Positions 1 through 11,151 of a DNA stretch of 64,000 nt are shown here, piece by piece. The notes under the pieces are model-generated. The model saw only the letters and a list, made by a program, of their open reading frames with translations. It was not told the DNA's origin and ran no database searches. This DNA comes from Asterias rubens (Eukaryota > Echinodermata > Asteroidea > Forcipulatida > Asteriidae): contig NC_047063.1 of assembly GCF_902459465.1 (NCBI RefSeq), positions 23,729,055 to 23,793,054 of the forward strand. Direction: 5' to 3'. The stretch's first letter is position 1. Each line of letters begins with the position of its first letter. The position numbers and the translations under genes are program-made.

Positions 1-744
1 GAGGCTGGCCAACCATTCAGTTTCATCAATTGTAAATACCTAAACAGGTTGTATTTTGAAACTCAATGGAAGAATGGTGAATATGTTATGAATTAAATAT
101 GTATCATGAAATGTATGAATTTAAAAAAAAATGAACCTGAATAAGAAAAAAATGAAATCAGGCAAGCCCGAAGCTTAGTAGCAATAGATCCTACATGTAA
201 AAGGAAACACTAGTTTCGTTGAGTATGGGTAAAATGGGTAGATTAGAATGTACTATTACAAAATGGAAATTAACTTTTGCTGAATTTGACCAAGAAAACC
301 TGTAACCACTATTCAAACAAGCTCTGGGAGTTAAGGGAGTCTATTGACCTCCGTCAAATTCCATACAATTCTGTCTAAACATTAAGCAGGCTTCAAGGAA
401 AATGAAGGGGAAAAAGTGGTTTCGTTTAATAGGGATATTTATCAGCAAGTTAATATCAAATCTTGCAATCAGAAAAACCTTGTTTTCAAATCATACAGAA
501 AAACCTTGTTTTCTTTCATTCATGTACATGAATGTGATTATGATGTATTATATGTAAATAATATGGATGCAATTTTGTATACTTCTTCTCTACAGTTTGT
601 ATTTTTAAAACCCCTTTTTTATTATGGAGCTGCCCAATCTTTCATAATTGCCTTATCTACGGTAACAAAGTTTTTTTTTGGAGTGAATTAAATTGAATCA
701 CACTTTGCTTAGCAACCAAGATTGATTTAAGCTTAAGATCCATC
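1..744. other. upstream sequence, no gene recognised
   Basis: AT-rich DNA. The 91-codon open frame at 416-691 shows no family resemblance, no splice context and no codon structure, so I do not call it a gene. Nothing else is recognised here. Confidence 0.5.
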
Positions 745-1224
745 TTAAAGGGATGCTGCAGTGAATTCAAATAAAACAGTTAAGCTGTCATTTACTTCTG
801 AAATATGTTTTGAACATCAATAAAATGTCTTTTGTTTATTCCCGATATATCTAACTTGTGTACTTAGCGAATAAGATGTGGATTGTTACCGCCCCCCCCC
901 CCCCATCGACGTCAAGTCGGGAATACAAACAAAATCATTGGCAAAAAAAGTCTGGTCCCTAACTACACGCACCTAGGTACCAGGCCACACACTGCACACG
1001 TGTGTACATGTACTATGCACACGGACGTACAGCTCGGGCTACCGACATGATGTCACGTTTATGCAAATGAAGGCTCCCTTTTAGGGGCGGGTTCCCCTAA
1101 TCTCTTTAAAACCGTTTTAAAAATACTTGCGCATTTAATAAAAATAATAAAAAATATGTTAGGTTTAAAAAGTCCTGTTTAATCGTTTAAATGAATAAAA
1201 AAAAGCATTGCAGCCACCCTTTAA
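745..1224. mobile_element. TTAA-anchored MITE, family 3
   Basis: The segment begins TTAA-AGGGATGCTGC and ends GCAGCCACCCT-TTAA, so imperfect inverted termini are bracketed by TTAA, the target site used by piggyBac and Kolobok transposons. It contains a C run at about 891-904 and a perfect POU octamer (ATGCAAAT, 1061-1068). No coding capacity is visible. Superfamily assignment is inference from the TTAA and the termini only. Confidence 0.55.
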
Positions 1225-2153
1225 AGAAATCAGCCTCCAGATTTGATGACTCTTTCGTAAGCAAATAAGTTTCACTACTTACATGGACAATACCTATACA
1301 ATTTTTACAATATTAACAACTTTGTTGTTATGGAAACACAAGCATTTATACATTCCATCATTGGAATTTACTTCCACTTCCTCCAGTTTGTAGTAGTAAT
1401 GAAATATGAGTGGATTGCACATGACGTCAATGACCACCATCTTTGATGACTCAACAAAGGAATCATGCACACCTTGTCATGCTACACACGCCTCTGTGTG
1501 CACGTTTTATCCTGGGATATGATTCTGGAATAGTCTGTTTACATCGTTTATAGTTGATAACAAACAAGTACCATTTAAAAACCATTGTTGGTGGTTATAA
1601 CAAAGAATTTGTCATGAAAACAACAACAAGAACTTTCTCTGTGGTTTTGGCACTGGGAATCATGCTTTATTAAACCATTTATAAATCCCTACTTGTTCAT
1701 GCAGCTACTCCAAATATTTTGCAAGACCCTCAGATTTGGGTATTCCCCTGTGAGTTATTTTTAATGCATTACACAACACTGGTCCGGCGTCCAGCACTAA
1801 CCACAGGTAGGTGTTGAGGGCCCTGTATTGAAGTTATCCTGACCAGTCTCCAGTGAGGCATGACTACATATTAAAAGAAAAGTGTATTTAGGGAAATTAA
1901 CACTGTTGTTGCTTCATTGATATTTTTTCGCAATCACGTTTTGTCCCCATCTTTTAATAAAACTGCCAAACAGTGCGCTACTTTTTTTTAAAGCAACATC
2001 AAGCTATCTAAGAGAAAGACAGATTCAGAGGCAAACTTATTTTCTTTTCTTGAAACCTCCTTTACTAATTGCACGTTGTGACTTTGTCATCAGCAGGGGG
2101 CAGGCACTGGATAGCTGAAGACAACCAGTTTAACAAGAGTATCCAGTGAGGGC
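1225..2153. other. 5' flank of the EAR-like gene
   Basis: AT-rich DNA directly upstream of the first coding exon at 2154. It should hold the promoter and 5' UTR, but no TATA box or initiator can be assigned with confidence. Confidence 0.4.
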
Positions 2154-2237
2154 ATGAAGATTCTAAGTCTACTTCTCTCGTTATCTCTGTCCGCCGTCAT
2201 GTGTGGCCGAAATGCTCATAGGAGAACAAGCAGTATG
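2154..2237 (+). CDS. secreted EAR-like protein, exon 1 (signal peptide)
   Basis: 28 codons starting at the first ATG. The product begins MKILSLLLSLSLSAVMC, a typical signal peptide (basic residue 3, Leu/Ser-rich core, small residues before the likely cleavage), followed by an Arg-rich stretch with RR. The exon ends in phase 0 before a GTACGT donor. Phase matches exon 2 at 5468, which is the reason for linking them across a 3.2-kb intron. That intron holds a MITE and a 2.2-kb transposon. Confidence 0.65.
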
Positions 2238-2434
2238 GTACGTACATTTTTTTGTCCCAACTCTCCTGAGTTATTTTCATGTTTTAAAATAATTTTGTCT
2301 CAACTTCTCCCAAATTAATTTCATGCTTAATAATTTTCTTTTTGTAGCCCCTAACCTAAAGTGACTTTTGGCCTTGTTTGGGGCGAACTTGCATAAATAA
2401 AAAATATAAACAAAAATTCTAACTCCGGCCTACT

Positions 2435-2761
2435 TTAAAGGCAGTGGACATTACTCAAAGTAATTGTTAGCATAAAAATTTATTGGTAACGAGCAATGGA
2501 GAGCTGTGAAGTAACATAGTTTTTTTCAAAAGAGGTCATTTTTCACTCAAATACTTCAGGCCTAAAGTCCTTTTTAGGCATCTGAAATCACACAAATTTG
2601 TGTATCAATGGGTGTTTTTTTCGTTTATTATACTCTTGCAACTTTGATGACCAATTGAACCCAAAGTTTCACAAATTTGTTCTTGTATTCAATTGTATGG
2701 ATACACCAAGAAGTGAAAGTACTGGTCTTTGATGTTTGCCAAAGGTGGCCAGTGCCTTTAA
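2435..2761 (+). mobile_element. TTAA MITE family 1, copy a (core type iii)
   Basis: Begins TTAA-AGGCAGTGGACA and ends CCAGTGCCT-TTAA. The centre has a decayed CTTCAGGCCTAAAGTC hairpin of core type iii. A fragment of the AGGGAAGGT-type terminus follows directly at about 2758-2790. Lies in intron 1 of the EAR-like gene. Confidence 0.75.
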
Positions 2762-4117
2762 AGGGAAGGTTTACATTTAAATAATCAGTCTTAAAATTAA
2801 TGGCAATTAAACTGCTTGGTTAGAAGCATACAGCAGCATTTGGGCAATTCCATGGAAAGTTGACATGGCCCAAACATTTCAAATCCATAATTATAAGCCA
2901 TCATCCATAAAATATTGTAGCATATAGTTCAAAGTTTATGAAACAACTTTACTTTATCATATTGTCTTCGATACACTTGAAGAAAATGGATAAATGGTTC
3001 TGAACTAAAACGTTCTGTTAAGATGGTACTTTTGCTTTTTGTCAATTTTATTGACTTTTAAGTGATAATCTGGTTTATTATTTATTTCCTATAGTTCATC
3101 CTGGCACTAATATTCAGATTTAAAAGAAAAAATTGTTTCACAATTTTCATGCAGAATTTATGAATGAATATTGAAAGCACTTGTGGGTAGTGTAACGTGA
3201 GTAACCAAAATATGATCCTTTTTTCCCTAGTGAATGTTTTTCTTAGTTTTAAAACTTGCCACTTGTAATAATAATTCTATTAGGTGATCTCAAATGTAAA
3301 AATAGGGTTCTTAATGATGTATCCACTAACACCACTATTGGGTGAGGTGATGAAAAGTGTAACGTGAGTAACTATGTAACACGAGTAACCACAAATGTAA
3401 CGTGAATAACCATGATAAACAAGTTAAGGAGGAGACTGTTGGCTCTGGTATTATGTATGAGTGCACAAATATGTCCTATTTACAAAAGGGTATGCAAATA
3501 ACCCCTTTTAAAAACTGATGAGGGCAACATAATATAACCCATGATGCATTGCACCCCGTTTGAAGAGCAATACATGGGAAATAACACGCGCATGCAGACT
3601 GTTGTCAAACTTTGGAGGCTTGTGTGATCTATTCGCCCTGGCAGAAGTTGTGAGTATTAAATGTTTTTATTCAAAAATACTGCAGGTTTTATTAGTAAGA
3701 TTGTTTTGTTCATTTCTCAATAAGAAATAGAGCAATTTTTAAGTCATTTATAGGACCTACCATTTGATTTTTCATTATTGTAACATTATACATGGACATG
3801 TACAGCAACATACGGTACGTTTGTTTGGGTCTGCATTTCACACTCTGATGTACATCTAGGCTACAAGACATTAAACCTTTAAGACAGCCCGTAATGACTG
3901 TTCCATAATACTATTAGCTGAACTGAAATTCCACTGCGTAATTAAATAATTTATAATACTATTATTATTGTTTTCAGAGAAATGCCACTCTAAAATGCTG
4001 AGAAACATAGGTGCTTTGAAGCTAAACTGAAAGAAACTGGGAGATATGTTGACGACAAGGAAAGACACATGGCACATAATGTAGAAATATAAAGAGAGAA
4101 AAAGGGCAAATGAAGCT

Positions 4118-4160
4118 TTGCTTCCTGTGCTTTGCTTCCTGTGCTTTGCTTCCTGTATGA
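4118..4160 (+). repeat. short tandem repeat, GCTTTGCTTCCTGT x3
   Basis: Three consecutive near-identical 14-15 bp units (GCTTTGCTTCCTGT). A local slippage-type array with no evidence of function. Confidence 0.7.
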
Positions 4161-4903
4161 AGCAAAAGGATCTGCGAAAAGATGCGAACGGCTGGAAATT
4201 GTACTACACGTGGGCAATCCCACAAAATTAGATCTTCTACTTTCAATAAAAGCTAGTTGCGAAACTGGATGCGCCTGCAGTAAAGAGGCCACTTCAAGTT
4301 TTCAGTAAAGCTGTTGGTTTGCCATGTACAATACCTTTATTTATTATTAACTGCAACATTTTTAATGTGTGTACCCAATCCTATAGAAGAACTTTTTGAT
4401 TTGTTGTAGAATTCAATAAAACAAAGTGCACTGGCATAGCATGCTCAAAAGTTCAATTTTGTGAGAAAAGTAAAAGAAAGAACAAATTAAGAAGTAGGGA
4501 TCTTGTTATTGTTAGCAGAACTAATTGTCTACTCTATTGTAAACACAAGACTGAATTTTGTAAGATAACTTTGCTGGTTCTTGCCCTTACAGTGTTTTAT
4601 GCTGTGTAACGTGAGTAACCGTAACGTGAGTAACCATGTTTTTCATGGATTCCTAAAAAATTAAAGATTCTTGGAGATTTGTTTTACTCCTACTATTTGT
4701 GCCTCATAGCAAGGTCTTTTATCAAGTTAAAAGAAATTTCCACACATTGCTTGTATGAGGAGACTTTTTGATTAAAGCACGTTTATTTTTGATGCATGTC
4801 AGGAAATGTAACGTGAGTAACTGATTTTGTGTGTCTTTTAAATCATACTTAACAACATTTTCTGGAAGTCATCTTTGGTTCTTAAGTTGGTCTCAGTATA
4901 CTC

Positions 4904-5025
4904 TAACTACCATAGGGATAACAGTTAATAAGCCTTTTCAGTAAAGCAATTACAGCACAAGGAATAACTACCATAGGGATAACAGTTAATAAACGTTCTC
5001 AGTAAAGCAATTACAGCACAAGGAA
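4904..5025 (+). repeat. 61-bp tandem duplication
   Basis: Two 61-bp units starting TAACTACCATAGGGATAACA at 4904 and 4965, differing at only a few positions. They lie inside the 2.2-kb element close to its right end. Confidence 0.8.
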
Positions 5026-5467
5026 ACTCAAAAGTACATCCAAATCGTAACGTGAGTAACCGTGGAATTGCCCATTTGATATTATAAAGCCTTTTGAGAA
5101 ACAATTCACTTCAAAGTAGTGTGGTAAAAATTTTAAAAAGATCACAATTTTGTGGAATTTGGCTGGTAACCAGTTTCTGCTAAACAATATTTTTTCTGCT
5201 TAGCAAATTGTTGTGCTCACATGCTTTATGAAATTTGGCTTTGCTTGCAGGAATTTGACCCCGCTGGCCTCCATATAATTTTTACTTACAGAGCACATGA
5301 AGGTTCTACCTCCATGCAGATAAATACATCCTTTGCAGGCCACGGCAACCGGCAAAATTTGTGGTAAAGAAGACCCAAATAGTGAGCTGCACCCCACATT
5401 ATATTTCAGTGATTTTCTTATTCGGTGGCCGTTACATTTCGTCTTTATTTATTTCTCAATCTAACAG

Positions 5468-5540
5468 AAGTCACTCCAATGTGATCAGGGCTTCTGGAAA
5501 CGAAAGGGCAATGACATCGAGCATTCCTGCTATGGACAAT
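5468..5540 (+). CDS. secreted EAR-like protein, exon 2
   Basis: 73 nt between a polypyrimidine-AG acceptor (ending CTAACAG) and a GTAAGT donor, read in phase 0 in and phase 1 out. The peptide (KSLQCDQGFWKRKGNDIEHS and onward) has cysteines suited to an extracellular protein. The longer open frame at 5361-5588 is a different frame and is rejected because it does not join to the neighbouring exons. A TTAA MITE starts only 10 bp past the donor (5550). Confidence 0.6.
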
Positions 5541-5549
5541 GTAAGTCAG

Positions 5550-5935
5550 TTAAAGCCATTGGACCCTTTTGGTACAGAAAAGAAATAATAAAAGTTCACA
5601 GATTTACAAATAACTTACAGGGTTTACAGAAGGTAGTGGTGAAAGACTTCTCTTGAAATATTATTCCATGAAATGCTTTACTTTTTGAGAAAACAGTAAA
5701 ACAATATCAATTCTCGATAGCGAGAATTAAGGATTTATTTTATACACATGTCATGACACGGCGAAACGCGCAGATACAAGGGTGAGTTTTCCCGTTATTT
5801 TCTCCCGACTTCGATGATCGATTGAGCCTAAATTTTCACTAGTTTATTATTTGATATAGAAGATGTGATACACAAAGTGTGGGCCTTGGACAATACTGTT
5901 TACCGAAAGGGTCCAATGGCTTTAACAAGGAACCT
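5550..5935. mobile_element. TTAA MITE family 2, copy 1
   Basis: TTAA-AGCCATTGGACCC at the left and GGGTCCAATGGCT-TTAA at the right, with a central TTCTCGATAGCGAGAA hairpin. It matches the copy at 59936-60295 in inverse orientation across most of its length (shared CATGTCATGACACGGCGAAA). It sits just inside intron 2 of the EAR-like gene, 10 bp from the donor. Confidence 0.8.
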
Positions 5936-6069
5936 TAAAGGCCTGGAATTTCATTTTCAATTGTAGCCTTTGCGCCTATTATATATATGTATATTTTCAA
6001 CATATTTATTGTTATGTTTGTAATTCAAATACAATTTGGCGTTTTACTGCGACTTTTGAAATGTTTTCA

Positions 6070-6240
6070 ATAAACAAACACAAATCTTTGAGAGGGACAT
6101 GGTCATTTTCATTTTGCAAAGGAAACTTCCATTGAAAAAATCTAACTAAAAGTCTGTGGGAAACTTTTGAAGGGGCACCAAGGCCAAGAGCAGGACAACA
6201 CAAGGCCATGGCTTCCGTGTAATAATTCCAGGACTGACCT
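6070..6240. repeat. family E repeat, diverged copy
   Basis: Shares words such as GGGGCACCAAGGCCAAGAGCA and GGAAACTTCCATTG-like arms with the other family E copies (7250-7440, 14630-14812, 24381-24561 and others). The copy is partial. The rest of this intron, to 6840, shows nothing recognisable. Confidence 0.45.
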
Positions 6241-6840
6241 CTGAATATTCTAAGCTATTAGTCTAGTATATGAGCAGAGAACACCCAGCCAAAAACGACA
6301 CCACCAACAATAATAACAATAGTAATAGTAATAACAAATTCTTACTCTTAAAGCGATTCCACAATAACCGTCTCATCCAATGTGTGTTACATTAGTGCCC
6401 TGATCATTGGGCCAATAACAATTTACTTTAATCCTTCTCAGCTCCATGAGGAGTATACAACCTGGGCAAACCACAGTGTTTCCATGAAATACATCCCCCA
6501 CTCAGAATTCTGTTAAAGAATTTGGAAACTATACTCCGGACTGAATAGTCTGGTTGGTTTTACTATTCAATGAGCGGTAAAAAATTATCCATAATTAACA
6601 ACGCATAAGCAGCTCAAGATTATATGATAATTTTTCCACTGAACTAAAAATAGTTCCTGTGGCTTGTTTGAAAACAATGGTGCCTATACGTCAATAACAC
6701 CCTAACATTCAGCGGCTCAAATTGTACGCTGGGCCACCAGCCTGAGGCCAGTGATGTTAGCCCTTGGACAGTAAACTCATGCATGATCTGGATAAATTAT
6801 ATCTGCCTATAAAGTTCTTTTTCTTGTTTGCTTCCTACAG

Positions 6841-6963
6841 CTGAGACACTTCGATATAAAATAGAGGATGGAATGAAGACAATTAAAAGCAGGGAGTACC
6901 AACATTTAACATCGTTTAGTATCAACAATGAACAGTACCAGCTCTTCACCGACAAGAAATCAG
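6841..6963 (+). CDS. secreted EAR-like protein, exon 3
   Basis: 123 nt between the acceptor CTTCCTACAG and a GTAAAC donor, phase 1 at both ends, giving residues 53-93. The peptide contains QHLTSFSINNEQYQLFTD, with the alternating pattern of a beta-propeller blade strand. The phases on both sides agree with exons 2 and 4. Confidence 0.65.
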
Positions 6964-7249
6964 GTAAACCAATGTCTTTTAGTTGTTTATTTTTTTCCCT
7001 GACATTTCCTGTGCAATATGGCCTCTTTTAGTTTGGGGGAGGGGTCCACTACTCTTTCATGTTTTAATGGGGGTTTTTAAATGAGTTTTTTATTAATGTT
7101 TTTGTTTTTAGTGTTTTGTGGTAAAACCTGTGCAATTTTACATTTTAATATTTTTATAGGTTGCTGTACAATTGGATTTAAAATTTCGTGTGTATTTTTT
7201 TATATTTGACAAATAAACCGTTCAATTCAATTCAATTCAATTCACTTGA

Positions 7250-7440
7250 CACAAGGACATGCCTGTATGCCTTGAGAGGGCAAGGGCACCAAGGCAATTT
7301 TCCCCTTGGTAAAAGGGCAACGGGGAAAATGTAAATTTCTACACTGGAGCATATCAAGGGCACCAAGGCAATGACAAGGGGCCCCCTTGTAGGGGGTATG
7401 GAGGCAATGGCATTTGTTGCCTCTGTGAGGTGTACAAACC
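7250..7440 (-). repeat. family E repeat
   Basis: Carries GGGCACCAAGGCAATTTTCC and GCACCAAGGCAATGACAAGG, the inverse of the CCTTGGTGCCCTTG and GGTCATTGCC words seen in other copies. Lies in intron 3 of the EAR-like gene. Open frames here are shadows of the repeat. Confidence 0.55.
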
Positions 7441-7850
7441 CACTCTATGGTCCTTTCTATTGTTCTTGTCGCTAGGAACAATGGGAAAGAACCTTTACAG
7501 GGTCTGTTTTCGTTTGGTAATGACTCTGAAACTTACATGTAGTGGAATAAAAACTTACTTCATTGCAAGAGGTACAGCAGCTTTGGGTAGTACCATGCAT
7601 TTCAAGAAACATTTCACTTTGGAAAAATATCACTTTTTATCCCCAAAAATTTGAGTACACGTATAAGAACAGTACCGGTAACACTTCTAAGATTATTTGT
7701 TCCTGCGTGCACATATTAACTCCAGATTTTTGGCAATATCTAAAAAAACGCGTCCGGTTTTTGAAATGAAATTTTCATGGGTTTGTTTTAATATTGTCTG
7801 TATCTACAGTACATTGATGTAGGATTGAAACACTTATAAATATATATATC

Positions 7851-8060
7851 GAAGTCTTATATAGCGCACGTATCTACCAAACAAGGTACTCAAGGCGCTG
7901 AGTATATACAAACTTTCAGAAAGATCGGTTATTGCAGTGATGAATACTGAGACCCAATTAGTTAGCACCTTATAAGGGTTTTACAAGGTGCTACGGCGCA
8001 TTAAGCAGCCACAACCAGGAACACACTTAAAAGGGTTCTAAAAAGCAAGTGAATACAGAC
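7851..8060 (-). mobile_element. SINE-like 3' body
   Basis: Contains TTATATAGCGCACGTATCTACC and AAGGCGCTGAG-like words also present near 22520-22590 and 22993-23060, where they lie downstream of tRNA-like heads. No tRNA-like head is seen here, so this is probably a truncated, decayed copy. Family inference only. Confidence 0.4.
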
Positions 8061-8565
8061 CCTTCAAGTTGGATGCCCTCTAGAAGATTCAGTCACTATG
8101 TAGTCACAGTTTATATATTTTTTCATAATGTCTTCTATATTTACTTTGACACCTTTGTACATTTAGCTACAAACCAAACTTAAACTAATGTGATTGTAAC
8201 TAACATTCATAAATATTCTGATTGGTCGAGAGGGCATCACGAGGGGTTGTTTGAACGGATGATATAACACCGGTAAAAAGTGTTATAACATGGGCGTGAC
8301 ACGCGAGCTTGCACCAGCGCTTATAAGACAGTTTCTTCATTCCTATTGGTCTAGAGCAACTGCTGAAACAGTTGTGCCACATCACGCGATACGCGCGACG
8401 CGCTCATCATCCCCTTAATAAGGAGTTGTTTACCCCAGGACCTTCCATTTCATAGCTGGAGGGGTGTTGTGTTGAAAGAAATCATTGAAGAATTTTAATT
8501 TTTGCATTTATTTTACCTTTTGACCAAGAAGTGTTGATGTTTTTTGACCCAAAAGGTATTTATGA

Positions 8566-8712
8566 ATGGGAATCAAAGTGCGTTGAATTGGTTTTCAACT
8601 AGTGGTTTAAACCCGCCGAGGCCTGGTTCTTGATAATTTACCTCAACTTCGTCTCAGTAAAATTAAACCACTAGTTGAAAACCTATTCACGAATCACCAC
8701 ACATTGATTCCC
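8566..8712. repeat. long hairpin (palindromic) element
   Basis: The arms GGTTTTCAACTAGTGGTTTA (8590) and its inverse (about 8664-8683) are near perfect, with an outer pair GGGAATCAA/TTGATTCCC at the ends. It is one of several single-hairpin elements of similar size in this window. Confidence 0.7.
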
Positions 8713-8874
8713 TTAATCACAGAGCTGTTCCGTTCTGTAAAAGCTTCCTGTTTGGACCGGAACACTGCATATTTATAGTAAAGCACAATGGGATTGGGTA
8801 CACATTTTTTTATATACTACTGATGAAGCAGATATCTCAATGTTATTGATAAATCAATATTAACAAACACTGAG

Positions 8875-9258
8875 TTAAAAGACACTGGACACTATTAGTA
8901 ATTGTCAAATACCAGTCTTCTCACTTGGTGTATCTCAACATGAGCATAAAATAGTAATCTGTGAAAATTTGAGCTCAATTGGTCGTCGAAGTTGCGAGAT
9001 AATAATGAAAGAAAAAACAACCTTGTCACATAGTTGTGTGTGTTTAGATGCTTGATTTCGAGACCTCAAATTTTAAATCTGAGGTCTCAAAATCAAATTC
9101 GTGGAAAATTACTTCTTTCTTAAAAACTATGTCACTTCAGAGGGAGCCGTTTCTCACAATGTTTTATACCATAAACCTCACCCCATTACTCGTCACCAAG
9201 TAAGGTTTTATGCTAATAATTATATTGAGTAATTACCAATAGTGTCCATTGCCTTTAA
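8875..9258 (-). mobile_element. TTAA MITE family 1, copy b (core type i)
   Basis: TTAA-AAGACACTGGACAC to GTGTCCATTGCCT-TTAA. The core holds TTTCGAGACCTCAAAT with its inverse TGAGGTCTCAAAATC. Shares its right-hand TTAA with copy c. Confidence 0.85.
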
Positions 9259-9616
9259 AGGGAAGGTACACGTTTGGTAATTACTCAAAACAAATTTTAA
9301 CTTAAAAACTGACTTGGTAATGAGCATTGGGGAGCTGTTGGTAGTATAAAACATTGTGGGAAACGACTCCCTCTGAAGTAACGTAGTTTTTGAGAAAGAG
9401 GTAATTTCTCACTGACATAATAAAAGACTTCTAGCTAGAAGTCTTTTATTCCTATCTGAAAGCATAAAAATTTGTTCAACAAGGGTGTTTTTTCTTTTAT
9501 CTTGCTGACCAATTGAGCTCAAATTTTCACAGGCTTGTTATTTTATGATTATGATGGTACACACCAAGTGAGGACACTGGTCTTTGACAATTACTAAACG
9601 TGTACCTTCCCTTTAA
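9255..9616 (+). mobile_element. TTAA MITE family 1, copy c (core type ii)
   Basis: TTAA-AGGGAAGGTACACGTTTGG to GTGTACCTTCCCT-TTAA, with a central perfect hairpin AAAGACTTCTAGCTAGAAGT. Its interior matches copy b outside the core and the terminal repeats. The stretch from 9617 to exon 4 holds a segment (9640-9745) that recurs at about 40590-40690. Confidence 0.85.
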
Positions 9617-9790
9617 TGATGAATAAAAAGTGCTTGAGTTTGTCAATTACAAGGTCTGCAAAGAGAGTTACTCAATATTTATCTGTTGTTCATTTTGGTG
9701 TATTTCTTACAAAAAGTGTAGCCATGATTGTTTCTATGCACAGTAGTATTACAAAGTCACCTACCCAACCTTTCTTTTAACCCTCTCCAG

Positions 9791-10767
9791 TAATCATGAC
9801 TAAATGGAATGAAGACGAGGACGATCTACGTGAGAAGCAGAGGCTTCGCATCCCAAGTGCGTACAGCGCAGAGGTAATCTTCCACAACGAGAACGCCATA
9901 TTGTTAGTTGCAGTTTACAGCATTAGCATAGGATGTATGTATTGCAACGTCCACGACAACAAGAACCCAAGCAGAGCATACCACTGGGATCACTCCAGAA
10001 ATATCTTTGAGGAGGACCATTTTAAAAATCTGCCGTCGACGGGCTCTATACTGTCTTTCTCGGAACGATACCGCGATAGAAGCACTGTAATCAGCGTCTT
10101 TGCAAAGTGTGGCTGCAACACTAGAATATATTACTTGGATACGAACGAGTCCGGCATAGTGTTTAAGGAGATTGATCAGAACAACAGCTTACCATCAAGC
10201 GGCATGGTCATTCAGTCTGTGCGCTCCCTAAAAACACAGTACATTCTGTTCGCACCTCTCAATAGATTCAACGAGAGGGAGTCAATAAGCATATTCAAAT
10301 GGACACAGAACACAGGATCATTGACTTTCCACAGACATCTCTCCACTTACATTAACGAGGAGACGGGCCTCAGCACAACAGTTTTCAAGAATGACGTCTT
10401 CCTCTGCAGTGTATCTGACGCCTCTAGGAATGTGACCATATTCCGGCTGAAGCCGAACCAAGGACATCTTGAGGAGACAGGACACATTCAAGGAGAAGTG
10501 GCATTCTCAATGTGCAAGTTCTTTACCGAGGACCATGAGCTCTACGCCGCCGTTGGGTTTCAGAGCAAAGTGAAACTGCTGCAGTACGACCCGCTTACAG
10601 GAAACTTTGCCGATGCTGGTAGCCTTCCAGGGGCCAGGAACACCATTGATTTAATAAGCTTCCAGAGCAGGGATGATGCATACATAGTCACTGCAAGCAC
10701 AAAGAGACATAACAGGAGTTACTGCAAGAACAAGGTCTACAGAAAGATTCACTCCCCATCGTCGTGA
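9791..10767 (+). CDS. secreted EAR-like beta-propeller protein, exon 4 (most of the protein)
   Basis: The terminal exon gives residues 94-418 of an inferred 418-residue protein (exons 2154-2237, 5468-5540, 6841-6963, 9791-10767). The acceptor is CCTCTCCAG just before 9791; the ATG at 9796 is internal, not the start. The chain is a series of roughly 45-55 residue units with the signature Ile/Phe-x-x-hydrophobic, Asn-x-x-Gly, then a hydrophobic run: for example IFKWTQNTGSLTFHRHLSTY, IFRLKPNQGHLEETGHIQG and LLQYDPLTGNFADAGSLPG. This resembles the EAR/EPTP repeats of LGI and TSPEAR proteins, which form a seven-bladed extracellular propeller used in ligand binding. No leucine-rich repeat or laminin-G domain precedes it, so it would be a stand-alone EAR protein. 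N-glycosylation sequons (for example NVT) fit secretion. The family call is from pattern only; another propeller family remains possible. The stop codon lies 20 bp before a MITE, which probably supplies the 3' UTR. Confidence 0.6.
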
Positions 10768-10786
10768 GCCTCACCTCACTCAAAGT

Positions 10787-11151
10787 TTGAAGGCGCTGGA
10801 CACTATTGCTAAATAAATGTTAGCATAAAAACTTACTTGGTAAGGAGCAATGGAGAACTGCTGATAGTACAAAAACATTGTGAGAAACCGCTCCCTCTGA
10901 AGTAACATAATCTTTGAGAAAGAGGCAAATTTCTCACTCAAATATTACATGGCTTCAGGCCTGAAGCCTTTTATTAGGCATCTAAAAGCACATTTGTGCA
11001 ACAAGGGTGTTGTTCTTTCATTATTCTTTTGCAACTTAAGTGACCGATTGAGCCAAAATGTTCACAGGTTTGTTATTTTATGCATATATTTGGAGACAAC
11101 AAGTAAGAATACTGGTCTTTAACAATTACCTTAGGTGTCACGTGCCTTTAA
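10787..11151 (+). mobile_element. TTAA MITE family 1, copy d (core type iii), at the 3' end of the EAR-like gene
   Basis: TTGA-AGGCGCTGGACAC at the left (decayed TTAA) to CGTGCCT-TTAA at the right, with the core GGCTTCAGGCCTGAAGCC. It begins 20 bp after the stop codon of the EAR-like gene and contains AATAAA near 10813, so it likely forms the 3' UTR and may supply the polyadenylation signal. Confidence 0.8.

Larger units (their letters stand above)
2842..5073. mobile_element. 2.2-kb DNA element carrying repeated GTAACGTGAGTAACC motifs
   Basis: Bounded by GGGCAATTCC (2842-2851) and its inverse GGAATTGCCC (5064-5073), each flanked by ATTT, a possible 4-bp target duplication. Inside are eight copies of a GTAACGTGAGTAACC-like word, at about 3192, 3359, 3376, 3397, 4606, 4621, 4808 and 5047; the last lies directly inside the right terminus. 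Repeated subterminal words of this kind usually bind a transposase. No transposase frame is visible, so it is non-autonomous or not a transposon. The superfamily is not assigned. Confidence 0.5.

Noticed and set aside
416..691. 91-codon plus-strand open frame
   Set aside because: AT-biased composition, no domain pattern and no splice context; frames of this length are expected by chance in 64 kb.
4915..4990. TAGGGATAACAG words resembling a homing endonuclease site
   Set aside because: Only 12 bases match the known 18-bp I-SceI site and the word is part of a 61-bp tandem duplication; chance is the better explanation.
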